Assembly: GCA_040772845.1 (NCBI GenBank)
Contig: JAXGXG010000001.1
Coordinates: 6,510,001 to 6,574,000 of the forward strand
Reading direction: 5' to 3'
DNA: 64,000 bases
Source: PWXP01 sp040772845
Lineage (GTDB): Bacteria > Planctomycetota > Planctomycetia > Pirellulales > Thermoguttaceae
Made by a program: the position numbers and the translations under genes
The notes under the pieces: generated by a model
Databases searched by the model: none
What the model saw: only the letters and a program-made list of their open reading frames with translations
Told to the model about the DNA's origin: nothing
Part shown: positions 8,702 through 17,474 of the stretch, one piece after another
How positions within the stretch are numbered: the stretch's first letter is position 1
Layout: each line of letters starts with the position of its first letter

Positions 8702-9730
8702 CTACCCGCCCTTCTTCTCGTACTTGGGAATTTCAGGGGTGGGGGTTTCGCGAAGGAGTCGTTCGATAATGTCCTCGGAGGCCAGACCTTCGGCTTGCGC
8801 TTGGAAGTTCGTGCTGATGCGGTGACGCAGAACGGGCACGGCAATCTTCTGGATATCGTCCACGGCGACCGAAAATCGGCCATCCATGGCGGCCAATGCC
8901 TTTCCTCCGTGAATGAGGAACTGGCCGGCACGGGGGCCGGCGCCCCAATCGACCAACTCCTGCACGTATTTCGGGGCCGAAGAATCCTTCGGCCGGCTGG
9001 CGCGAACCAGGCGGGCGACATACTGCACAATATACTGGCTCACCGCCACCGAGCCGACCAGCTTCTGAAGGTTCACAATGGCCTTGCTGGAGAGCACGCG
9101 ACGGATCTCGGTGGTTTCCTGCCGTGTGGTGACCGATAGGATGCGTTCTTCCTCCTCGGCCGTCGGGTAGTCGACCTTGATGTTGAACATGAATCGGTCG
9201 AGTTGGGCTTCGGGTAGCGGGTAGGTCCCCTCTTGCTCGATTGGGTTCTGCGTGGCGATGGTGAAGAAGGGCTCGGGGAGCGGATATGTGGTTTGCCCCA
9301 CAGTGACCTCGCGCTCCTGCATGGCCTGCAGCAAGGCAGCCTGCGTCTTCGGCGGCGTCCGGTTGATCTCGTCGGCCAGCAGGATATTCGTGAAAATGGG
9401 GCCTTCGACGAACCGGAAGTCCCGGCGCCGATGTTCGTCTTCTTCCAGGATGTTCGTGCCCGTGATGTCCGACGGCATCAGGTCGGGGGTGAACTGGATG
9501 CGTTTGAACTGCACATCCAGAATGCGGGCAAGTGTGCTGACCATGAGCGTTTTGGCCAGTCCTGGCACGCCGACCAACAGGCAATGTCCCCGGGTGAAGA
9601 TGGCGGCAAAGATCTGTTCGATCACGTCGGCCTGGCCTACGATGACCTTCTGCAGTTCCTCCTGCATGAGCCGCCTGTGCTGGCTAAACTCCTGCAATAC
9701 ATCGCCAAGACTACGCGGTTTGGTGGCCAA
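8702..9730 (-). CDS. MoxR family AAA ATPase
   Basis: 342-residue cytoplasmic AAA+ ATPase, first gene of the four-gene unit that runs to 3409. Walker A is GVPGLAKT (about 55-62), Walker B is ILLADEINRT (about 116-125), sensor 1 lies in TIATQNPIEQEGTYPLPEAQLDRFMF, the family hallmark, and a C-terminal lid follows. MoxR ATPases act as chaperones together with VWA proteins; here the DUF58, BatA-like and VWA products are the evident partners. The start is TTG 9730, with GGAG 7 nt upstream; no ATG gives the complete conserved N-terminus. It is divergent from the toroid/DUF4159 gene across a 312-nt gap. Confidence 0.95.
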   Translation of the reverse strand: MATKPRSLGDVLQEFSQHRRLMQEELQKVIVGQADVIEQIFAAIFTRGHCLLVGVPGLAKTLMVSTLARILDVQFKRIQFTPDLMPSDITGTNILEEDEHRRRDFRFVEGPIFTNILLADEINRTPPKTQAALLQAMQEREVTVGQTTYPLPEPFFTIATQNPIEQEGTYPLPEAQLDRFMFNIKVDYPTAEEEERILSVTTRQETTEIRRVLSSKAIVNLQKLVGSVAVSQYIVQYVARLVRASRPKDSSAPKYVQELVDWGAGPRAGQFLIHGGKALAAMDGRFSVAVDDIQKIAVPVLRHRISTNFQAQAEGLASEDIIERLLRETPTPEIPKYEKKGG

Positions 9731-10042
9731 GACCGAACTCCTTACGACAAATTGGGGACAACGGGTTGCATGGGATGACCGCGGTTGCAGCCAATGGGGG
9801 ATATTGGTGAAAGCCGTCAGCGGCCGCCGTGCCCCAAGCGAATCGGGGCATTCCCCCCTTCGTTTACATCGGCCGGCGCATGACCGCCCTGTTGCGTTCC
9901 CGACGATCGCCTTTACCGCCTTTATTCTACGGCTGAGATGTCAAACGGCCCAGGGCGCCGACACTGCGACTTGCCGATCTAACTGCTTAATTCTAAGATG
10001 CTTATGGGGATTTGTTGTCACGCCCTTCCTTTGAGGTTTCCG
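9731..10042. promoter_or_regulatory. Divergent intergenic region between moxR and the toroid/DUF4159 gene
   Basis: 312 nt separate the two divergent starts, so promoters for both operons should lie here. The moxR-proximal side holds the GGAG ribosome site. I see no obvious palindromic operator, and no -35/-10 pair convincing enough to place. Confidence 0.4.
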
Positions 10043-12400
10043 ATGAAGCGGTTCACAGCCGCCGCGATTGTCTGTTTCCTATCGACCGTATCGGTCGCGC
10101 CGATTGTGCGGGCCGACATCTCGGCCGAGGAGGTCCGGAAGGCCATCGAGCGGGGCGTCACGTATCTGAAGGGGGAACAGCTCACCGATGGGCGATGGGC
10201 GGACTGGCCCGGCAAGGAGGGGGGCGTCACCTCCCTGTGTACCCTGGCTCTGTTGAATGCCGGCGTGCCGGTCGACGACCCTGCTATCCAGCGCGCGCTG
10301 GCTTGGCTCCGCGTGCGTCGCTTGAAGGACACTTACACGGTCGCGCTGCAAACGATGGTCTTCTGTCAGGCGGAGCCCGAGAAAGACCGCCTGCGGATCG
10401 AGCAGAACGTCCGGTTCCTCGAAGTTGCCCAGGTCACTACCGAACGGTTTCGGGGAACCTGGGGATACTCCAACGGTTCCACCGAAGGCGACAATTCGAA
10501 CAGTCAGTTCGCACTCTTGGCGCTGCACGAAGCCGAGCGTGTTGGTATCAAGGTCAACCCGCGAACCTGGATGCTGGCCAAGGCTTACTGGGAAAGCACG
10601 CAGAACGAAGACGGTTCCTGGGGCTATAAGCCGGGCGACCGCGGCTACGGCAGTATGACCGCGGCGGGAATCAGCTCGATGGTGATCGTATTGGCCAGAA
10701 CCTCCGAGGGCGACGCAACGGTGGAAGGCGATCGGATTTCCTGCTGCGGGCGGCGCGATCGCGACGATTCCGCCGTGGAGCGCGCCATCGACTGGATGGG
10801 ACGTAACTTCGCCGTAACGCACAATCCCGGCAAGAATGTCTGGCGATTCTATTATCTGTATGGCATGGAACGCGTCGGCCGACTGACCGCGCGGCGGTTC
10901 TTCCACAATCCCCGGACCGCCGAGGCCTACGACTGGTATCGTGAAGGCGCGGCTTCGCTGGTGGCCGACCGCGGTGCCCTGCAGGATTTCTGGCGAGGGC
11001 AACCGCCGGCCGAAAACGATCCGCATATCGCGACCAGCCTCGCACTCCTCTTCCTGAGCAAAGGCCGTCTGCCGATTCTTGCCGCCAAACTCAAGCACGC
11101 GGCCGATCCCGACTGGAATCGGCATCGTTCCGACGTGAATAACCTGACGCGCTACGTCGAAACCCGCTGGAAACGCAATCTCACCTGGCAAACCATCGAT
11201 CTGGATAATGCTTCCGTAGAAGATCTGCTCGAAACGCCGGTGGTCATCTTGTCGGGCAGTGCATCGCCCCTTCCGGCGGCCGAGCAGGCACGCACGCAAT
11301 TGGCCCACAAGCTGCGCGATTACCTGGACCGGGGTGGATTCTTGATTGCCGAAGGATCGTGCGGTTCGGGCTTCGATGCCGGTTTTCGAGAACTGATGGA
11401 ACGCGTCTTTCCGGAGCCGGAGTACCGGTTGCATCTGCTGGATCCGAGCCATCCGATCTGGTTTGCCGAGGAGAAGGTCCGCACGCCACGGCGTTTGGAG
11501 GGGATCGATTTCGGTTGCCGTACCAGTGTCGTTTTTGCACCGCACGATCCGCCGCAGGACCCGCGGCCGTCTTTGGGCTGCCTTTGGGAGCTTTCCCGCC
11601 CCGGACGCGGGACCGAGTATTCGAAGGTCGTGCAGCAGCAGATTGACGATGCACTTGCCCTGGGCGTCAACATATTGGCCTACGCGACGAATCGACAGTT
11701 GAAGTACAAGGATCCCGCTCGGGCCGAAGCGGATGAAAACACGACGGACGACCCCGTCGAGCGTGGTCGCATCACCGTTGCCAAGCTGGAGCATCCCGGC
11801 GGGTGCAATGCGGCGCCGTGGGCCCTGATCAACCTGATGAATACCGTTTCAGAAAAGCTGGGCCTGCGCGCCGGCGCCGAACCGACTCCGCTGCGCATGA
11901 CCGATCCGGCTATCTTTGACCATCACCTGCTGTTCATGCATGGCCGGCATACGTTCCGCCTTACCGATGCCGAGCGGCAGCAACTGAAGACGTATGTGGA
12001 ACGGGGGGGCATGCTGATGGCCGATTCGATCTGCGGCAATCGGGCATTCACCGACTCGTTTCGTCGCGAAATGGCATTGATCTTCTCGGACAAACCGCTC
12101 GAGCGAATCCCGGCTTCCGATCCGTTGCTGTCGCCGACATACGGCGGTTTCGACCTGCGGCAGGTGACGCGGCGCGATCCGCAAACGGGCGATGCACGTG
12201 GTCCCTTGGAGGCCATGTTGCGCAAGGGGCCGCCGGAATTGGAGGGCATTCGGCTCGGCGATCGGTGGGGCGTGGTCTTCTCGCCTTACGATATCAGTTG
12301 CGCATTGGAACTGCGCGATTCGCTCGAATGCCGCGGCTATGTGCGCGACGATGCCGCCCGTCTCGGTCTGAATATCATCCTGTATTCGCTGCAACAGTGA
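10043..12400 (+). CDS. Secreted alpha/alpha-toroid (prenyltransferase-like) protein with two DUF4159 domains
   Basis: 785 residues with a signal peptide (MKRFTAAAIVCFLSTVSVAP). Residues about 25-360 form repeats typical of prenyltransferase/squalene-cyclase-like toroids, with units such as ALAWLRVRRLKDTYTVALQ, GTWGYSNGSTEGDNSNSQF and NEDGSWGYKPG. The toroid lacks an evident DxDD cyclase motif, so it is probably a binding scaffold. Two DUF4159 copies follow (about 375-575 and 590-785); each has a DYLDRGGFLIAE or TYVERGGMLMAD strand, a CG turn and a C-terminal segment of the form GVVFSPYDISCALE. The start is ATG 10043 with TGAGG upstream. It is divergent from the moxR operon, with which such proteins are often neighbours. 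Function unknown. Confidence 0.85.
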   Translation: MKRFTAAAIVCFLSTVSVAPIVRADISAEEVRKAIERGVTYLKGEQLTDGRWADWPGKEGGVTSLCTLALLNAGVPVDDPAIQRALAWLRVRRLKDTYTVALQTMVFCQAEPEKDRLRIEQNVRFLEVAQVTTERFRGTWGYSNGSTEGDNSNSQFALLALHEAERVGIKVNPRTWMLAKAYWESTQNEDGSWGYKPGDRGYGSMTAAGISSMVIVLARTSEGDATVEGDRISCCGRRDRDDSAVERAIDWMGRNFAVTHNPGKNVWRFYYLYGMERVGRLTARRFFHNPRTAEAYDWYREGAASLVADRGALQDFWRGQPPAENDPHIATSLALLFLSKGRLPILAAKLKHAADPDWNRHRSDVNNLTRYVETRWKRNLTWQTIDLDNASVEDLLETPVVILSGSASPLPAAEQARTQLAHKLRDYLDRGGFLIAEGSCGSGFDAGFRELMERVFPEPEYRLHLLDPSHPIWFAEEKVRTPRRLEGIDFGCRTSVVFAPHDPPQDPRPSLGCLWELSRPGRGTEYSKVVQQQIDDALALGVNILAYATNRQLKYKDPARAEADENTTDDPVERGRITVAKLEHPGGCNAAPWALINLMNTVSEKLGLRAGAEPTPLRMTDPAIFDHHLLFMHGRHTFRLTDAERQQLKTYVERGGMLMADSICGNRAFTDSFRREMALIFSDKPLERIPASDPLLSPTYGGFDLRQVTRRDPQTGDARGPLEAMLRKGPPELEGIRLGDRWGVVFSPYDISCALELRDSLECRGYVRDDAARLGLNIILYSLQQ

Positions 12401-13743
12401 CGTACGCCCGTACTCTTTGGCTACTTCTGGTCTGCGCTGCACTGATCCGTGTCGGCGCTCTGGTTGGTATGCCCGACTCGCTTGCGACCGATCCGGACGG
12501 CTATCGCGCGATTGCAGAGAACATTGTGGAGCACGGCGTATTCGGACACGATCGGTCGCCCACCGCCTATCGACCGCCGGCCTATCCGTTGCTCCTGACT
12601 CCGTGCGTTGCCGTGGGAGCCGGGACGCGACTTGCGATTGGTGCGCTACACGTACTTCTTGGACTTGCAACGGTGGCGATGACCTTCTCGCTTGCCAGTC
12701 GCGCCGGAATGGGGCGTGGCCTGGCCGCTCTGGCTGCCGGGCTTGTCGCTGCCGACCCGATCCTCTTGATGCAATCGACGCTGGTAATGAGCGAGACGCT
12801 TGCCGCGGCGCTCGCCGTGTTGGTGATCTTGCTGCTGGATCGGTGTACGCGCCGGCCGACTTCGGGCAAGGCACTGCTCTGCGGAGCCGCGCTGGGAATG
12901 CTGGCCATGTGTCGCCCGGGACTGCTGGCGTTTGCAGGGATGGCTGTGATGGCGCTGCTGTGGACCGGTCTCTTCAGCCGCAGCCATGCGAAGCGAAGCA
13001 CAAAGAGCGAAAACGAGAAGGAGGGCAGGGGGCGATCACCCGGCACATGGCAGGTGTGCGTCGGACTTGTCGTGGGATTGGGCGTTGTTGTGGCCCCGTG
13101 GATCGTGCGCAATCAGATCGCCATGGGGCGACCGAAAGTCACCACAACGCATGGCGGCTATACGCTCCTGCTGGGCAATAACCCGTTCTTCTACGACTAT
13201 TTGCAGAGCACGCCGTGGTTCGGGGCGTGGCAGGCCGATCCGTTTCACGCCTGGTGGCGAGAGATTCTGGCTGCCGAAAGGTTGATCGAACCCGACGGCC
13301 CTTCGGAACGGCTCGTATTTCGCGGCCCGGAAGCCGAATTGCAGGCGGACGCACTCGCCTACCGTTATGCATTCCGGACAATTCGGCAACAGCCGGGGAC
13401 GTTCATGTGGTCGTGCGTTGTGCGCGCCGGTCGCTTCTGGTCGCCGCTGCCTTTTCGACTATCGGCCGGCGAGAGTCAACGCCACCGGTTGGCTCGCTAT
13501 GGCGTAGCCGCGTGGTATATCGTTGCATTGATGCTGGCCCTGATCGGGATCGGTTCCGTATTCTTTCGGCGAAGTCATGCGGCGCGGCATGTGCTTCTAT
13601 GGAGTCTGCTGCTCGCCTTTAGCCTCACGGCCGTACATACCTTCTACTGGTCGAACCTCCGCATGCGCGCACCGCTCATGCCGCTGGTTGCCATCGCAGC
13701 GGTGGCAGGCATCACCGCCTTCGGACGGCGTGAAACGGACTAA
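12397..13743 (+). CDS. GT39/ArnT-like integral membrane glycosyltransferase
   Basis: 448-residue polytopic protein of the GT-C fold, predicted to use a polyprenyl-phosphate sugar donor on the outer face of the membrane. The first periplasmic loop has the family motif DPDGYRAIAENI with the catalytic-type Asp, then the HRSPTAYRPPAYPLLL-like segment (RSPTAYRPPAYP). About nine to ten hydrophobic helices follow, with a charged loop (RSHAKRSTKSENEKEGRGR) in the middle. The start is GTG 12397, which overlaps the upstream stop as GTGA, so it is translationally coupled to the toroid/DUF4159 gene. Acceptor unknown; a protein or lipid glycosylation role is inference. Confidence 0.8.
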   Translation: MTYARTLWLLLVCAALIRVGALVGMPDSLATDPDGYRAIAENIVEHGVFGHDRSPTAYRPPAYPLLLTPCVAVGAGTRLAIGALHVLLGLATVAMTFSLASRAGMGRGLAALAAGLVAADPILLMQSTLVMSETLAAALAVLVILLLDRCTRRPTSGKALLCGAALGMLAMCRPGLLAFAGMAVMALLWTGLFSRSHAKRSTKSENEKEGRGRSPGTWQVCVGLVVGLGVVVAPWIVRNQIAMGRPKVTTTHGGYTLLLGNNPFFYDYLQSTPWFGAWQADPFHAWWREILAAERLIEPDGPSERLVFRGPEAELQADALAYRYAFRTIRQQPGTFMWSCVVRAGRFWSPLPFRLSAGESQRHRLARYGVAAWYIVALMLALIGIGSVFFRRSHAARHVLLWSLLLAFSLTAVHTFYWSNLRMRAPLMPLVAIAAVAGITAFGRRETD

Positions 13744-13764
13744 GGTCCCTCCCATGTGCCACTG

Positions 13765-13857
13765 CCCGGTGGCACTGCCGTCTCGGCAGTGAATCTCCTT
13801 CCGTTCCCTTGTAGCCCAGGAGCGCCGAAGTCCGATTCTGCGCAGTCCTATCCCTCA
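13765..13857. repeat. Direct repeat copy A (93 nt)
   Basis: It matches copy B (13947-14039) with about 11 differences, near 88% identity by hand alignment. It begins with CCCGGTGGCACTG and contains a perfect stem-loop at 13773-13791 (CACTGCCG, TCT, CGGCAGTG). Confidence 0.85.
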
Positions 13858-13911
13858 TCGCAGAACGTTTCCGCGTAAATCGCACGAACAAGGTGCGTCG
13901 CCAGAGAAGAA

Positions 13912-13930
13912 CACTGTCGAAACGACAGTG
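13912..13930. repeat. REP-like stem-loop, diverged spacer copy
   Basis: Perfect 8-nt inverted repeat CACTGTCG / CGACAGTG around AAA. It has the same 8-3-8 geometry as the stem-loops in the flanking direct repeats, with compensating changes on both arms. Confidence 0.75.
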
Positions 13931-13946
13931 CCACCCGATGGCAGTC

Positions 13947-14039
13947 CCCGGTGGCACTGCCGTCTCGGCAGTGAACCTTCTTCCGTTTCCTTGCAGCCCA
14001 GCATCGGCGAAGTTCGATTCCGCGCAGCCCTATTCCTCT
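13947..14039. repeat. Direct repeat copy B (93 nt)
   Basis: Second copy of the 13765-13857 repeat, 182 nt downstream. The stem-loop at 13955-13973 is identical to that in copy A. Confidence 0.85.
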
Positions 14040-14088
14040 TGGTAGCCGGAAAAGCAATTGTCGCTATACATAGGACAGAGAATCAGGC

Positions 14089-14164
14089 GGGACAGGTCCA
14101 ATTACCCGTAAAGAGTGACAGCAACTGGCGTTACGACGCACTGCTGTAATATTGGACCTGTCCC
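14089..14164. repeat. Hairpin element with 14-nt perfect inverted repeat
   Basis: GGGACAGGTCCAAT at 14089-14102 is the exact reverse complement of 14151-14164. Between them lies a nested stem ACAGCA (14118-14123) / TGCTGT (14142-14147). The geometry resembles REP/BIME elements mobilised by RAYT or IS200-type transposases; none is encoded in the window. The right arm contains the first codons of the following reading frame. Confidence 0.8.
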
Positions 14165-15927
14165 CTTTAACCCGCAAAGTCACTGTGTTCGCACCCATGT
14201 CCGTTACGTGGCGAAGCTTCGCGGAAAACAGTGGAACGATCGTCTTACCTGAATCTCCTTTTCCGCCCCCGCAAAACCAGTCCCGGGATGGAGTGGTGGT
14301 TTTTCCCGACCGGACCGAACCGGCAGACAACGTGGTTCGCGACACGCCCGGCGTGCGAGTTGCCTTCTATCCGTCCCTTCCAGACGGCGGACTCGACTGG
14401 GAATTGCCCGTGTACGTGCAGGTGTTCGACGTCGACCACTACCATAACGCCCCCGATTTCGACCCGAACAGTGCGGGGATACCGAACGACAATCAGAGCC
14501 CGTTTACCAGTTACATCCCGGAGCAAGATTCGGACGGAGTGACCTTGCCCTCGGATGGGGTGGGAAACAGCAGCCAGATTGCCCTCGAAGTGTTAGAGCC
14601 ATCCGTAACCTACGTCATTGCGAACGGCACTACACCGGTGAATGGCACCGTGACACCCCACGACATTCAGTGGGCGGACGTAGCTGGACTGGAACCTGAC
14701 GGCGATGCTCCAGCGGCATTCGGCACTGTCCGGCTGGTGCACCACGTGCCCGGCAACAACTGGCGTATTGCCGCGAGTTGTGGAAATACGTTGCCCTATG
14801 CCGTGCTGCTGAAACCGGACGCGGGCGCCGGCCAGGGAGTTGCGATCCAGTATGTTGACGGTACCCCGTTGGCCGTCACGCCCAGCCAAACAACGGCTAG
14901 CAAGAGCTCGGAGACTCTGACCGTGTGGCGCAAGGTTTACGTTGAACTGGCTCACATGGCTGGTGTCAACCTAACAGAGGGCCCACAGAACGTCCGATCG
15001 GTGCAACACGGGAATGTCACAGGCATTTCGGGGAGCGTGTTGAGCACCGACATCGGCGCGCCCTGGGGATTCTTTTCGCAGTATGGATATGAAACACACG
15101 GCATCGCACGGTGCTACCTCCGCGATGAGAACGGCGACCTACACTATCGCGGCAAACGCAGTATCGAGGCCAATACAAGCTCAGCTAACATCAGCATTGA
15201 GTTGGATGCCGATCCGCATGTCGATACGAACTACGTAGTTATCTATGACGATGACGTCGACCCGCAAAGCGTGAGCGTCTGGCAGGATCCCCATCCCGTG
15301 CCGACGCCGAAGGTTGAGACGCGATACCCGCTTCACGAGAATCTCTCTCATCCCGACTACCTGCCGGCGGCATGCGTCGAACCGGTCCTTCGGCTGCGCG
15401 CCACCGATCGCCCCTTCCGGTTGAATGTGGAGGACACACAAACACACGACACGATTGCCGAAGCGAAGGGTACGCAGGGCAGTGCGTTATACTGGGTTGC
15501 TCAGTGTTTGGGCGCATATCAGCCAAAGTATGAACGGAGTGGCGACGGTGTCGGCAAGTACGGCTTGTCCCACTTGATGGGGCAAGCGGCAGGCTACTAT
15601 ACCGCAGGCGGGGCGGGCAATGCTCGCGGCGGCAGTATCGTGTATACTGAGACTATCAGGGACTACGCTTCGTTTGTCGCGCCTCGCGCGGGGCAGGTCG
15701 GCCAGCCTGGCTGGACGCCTGACGACATTGAGAGGAGTACTGCCGCTCACGAGATTGCCCACCTGTTCGGCGCACGTCACGGTGATGGCGGCTGTATGGA
15801 TGTGGTCCAGCACTCAACTATCGATGGCTCTGCCCCGGTCGAGTTGCTGGGCCACGGCTATTCGGGAAAGATACTACGAAGGATCATGCTCATTCACCCG
15901 GGGGGCCCCGACCAGCCGGCACCGTAG
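14152..15927 (+). pseudogene. Metzincin-like zinc metallopeptidase, apparently 5'-truncated
   Basis: 591-codon open frame. Near the C-terminus it has a textbook metzincin site HEIAHLFGARH (HExxHxxGxxH, residues 533-543), followed closely by GGCMD, which may supply the Met-turn. The long N-terminal part is beta-rich, without a recognised domain. There is no signal peptide and no ribosome site, although the substrate pattern and neighbours imply export. The frame opens at a TTG inside the right arm of the 14151-14164 inverted repeat, and the first ATG (14197) already lies in compact domain-like sequence. I infer that the original 5' end was lost or displaced by the repeat. It may still be translated from 14197, so the status is uncertain. 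Confidence 0.55.
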
Positions 15928-16027
15928 ACGACATATTGAGCAACGCGGACTTTGCCGTGCACGCGAAGCCGTTTGTGCATAGTAGAAGGTAAATCGTTCC
16001 ACAATATTGCGATAAGGAGATAGTGCT

Positions 16028-17470
16028 ATGAACACTGTAATCATAACGTGTATCGGCGCGATCGTGCTGCCTGCCATTTCGCCCGGCACGGATGCCGACG
16101 TTGTCGGGCCGGAGTTGTCCGTCACAAAGACGGAACACCTCATTGCTGAACCGGTGTCCCTTACGTTCACTTGGACAAATCGATCAAAAGATACCACAAG
16201 GTTTAGTACCCACAGCGCTCGCGAGTACTCCACCATTTACGTTTCCGTCGATGGCGGTGAGTTCCAGGAATTCACCTGCCCCGGCGGAATCGTCCCAAGA
16301 CTCGTTCCATCTGACGTTTTCGTCACTCATCCCATGGTTTCATTGGATCCCGGCGAAACCTATTCCCTCACAGTGTTCGTTCTCAAAGCGCGCGTCGACG
16401 AAACAGAACAGTTTCTCCTTCTGCGCCCGGGCCGGTACACGCTTCGCGCACATAAGGATGACCAACAGGGCGTGAGTATCGAGGCTCGCGTGCCGTCAAA
16501 CGAACAAGATAAACTTGCCTTTACCCACTGGAGGGACCGTGCGGCCTCGCAATTCCCGTTACTTCGGGAGTCGATAGTACCGGACCTTGAGCCCCTGAAG
16601 GACTTGATCGCCAAGTATCCGAAGAGCGTGTATGCGCAGTACGCTCGCCTAGCCCTTGCGCGACATCTTGTCCGGCGTGACAGGTCGCCCCGGAAAGACG
16701 ATTCGCGGAAAGAGGTGATTGGGTATCTCCAGTCTCTCGTCAGCGATCACACCAACCCGCCGATTGTTGAACACGCTCTCTGGCTGCAGTACTCGATCAC
16801 GCACGCGCGCGAACAGCGCAGGCGCTTGATCCATGAGTTGGCACAAGTGAACCCACGGAGCGGGTTTCTGGACATTCTTCGCCAAAGCGTTCTAGGCCGA
16901 ACCGAACTCCCGCGTACGGTGCCCAGTCGGGACGGCGAAGACGAGCAAGGGAACTCTTTTGAGCCGCAAGAACCGGAAGCAACGAGTCCGGTGCCTCTGG
17001 ACCTCGACCGGCGTTCCCTGGCTGGCCTGCCGCCCGACGCGGCCGCGCTATTGGAAACTTGGCGAACCGCGATCGCTCGGCGCGACGTCGAAGGCGCACT
17101 TGCATGCCTGTCGGAGGACTTTGTCGGAAATCAAGGCTCAAAGGACGATGTGAGGCGTCACTGGGAGGTTAGTTTCCGGAGCGCGCACGAGCGAAGCATT
17201 CTCAAGCAGTTGGGGTTCCGCGTGGAAGGGTTTCACCGCGCCGCGTCGTACGAGCGCCCCCCGGATGATCAGGGCAAGAGTGCCCGATTCAAGGGTGATC
17301 TGTTGATCGTTCGGGCGCGAGCAACCACCCAAACGATAGCTAGCTCGATTCTCACTGATTTGACGATTGTACTGAAGACGTTGGACGACGATAAGTGGAC
17401 TATCGTATCATCGCACGCTAGACCCGTGAACTCGCGACCCCAGGAGCCTGACGGGGCCGAAAGGAAGTGA
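16028..17470 (+). CDS. Secreted protein with Ig-like N-terminus and SnoaL/NTF2-like C-terminus
   Basis: 480 residues, not assigned to a named family. A short signal peptide (MNTVIITCIGAIVLPAIS) precedes a beta-sandwich-like region (about 28-150, with LSVTKTEHLIAEPVSLTFTW). A helical, TPR-like stretch follows (about 165-285, with IAKYPKSVYAQYARLALARHL), then a polar linker. The C-terminal region (about 335-465: LLETWRTAIARRDVEGALAC, then strands ending KWTIVSSHARPV) resembles the cone-shaped SnoaL/NTF2 fold. ATG 16028 has AAGGAG 8 nt upstream. It ends 4 nt before the next gene, so the two are probably one operon. No catalytic residues are evident. Confidence 0.7.
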   Translation: MNTVIITCIGAIVLPAISPGTDADVVGPELSVTKTEHLIAEPVSLTFTWTNRSKDTTRFSTHSAREYSTIYVSVDGGEFQEFTCPGGIVPRLVPSDVFVTHPMVSLDPGETYSLTVFVLKARVDETEQFLLLRPGRYTLRAHKDDQQGVSIEARVPSNEQDKLAFTHWRDRAASQFPLLRESIVPDLEPLKDLIAKYPKSVYAQYARLALARHLVRRDRSPRKDDSRKEVIGYLQSLVSDHTNPPIVEHALWLQYSITHAREQRRRLIHELAQVNPRSGFLDILRQSVLGRTELPRTVPSRDGEDEQGNSFEPQEPEATSPVPLDLDRRSLAGLPPDAAALLETWRTAIARRDVEGALACLSEDFVGNQGSKDDVRRHWEVSFRSAHERSILKQLGFRVEGFHRAASYERPPDDQGKSARFKGDLLIVRARATTQTIASSILTDLTIVLKTLDDDKWTIVSSHARPVNSRPQEPDGAERK

Positions 17471-17474
17471 GCCG

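Larger units (their letters stand above)
13744..14151. other. 408-nt noncoding region packed with palindromic and direct repeats
   Basis: No gene is supported between the GT39-like stop and the metzincin-like frame. The interval holds two copies of a 93-nt direct repeat, three 8-3-8 stem-loops and the left part of a long inverted repeat, listed separately. It looks like an insertion or rearrangement site. Confidence 0.8.

Noticed and set aside
13773..13973. Short CRISPR-like array of stem-loops
   Set aside because: Three palindromes are unevenly spaced, repeats are 93 nt with divergence, there are no unique spacers of equal length, and no cas genes are present.
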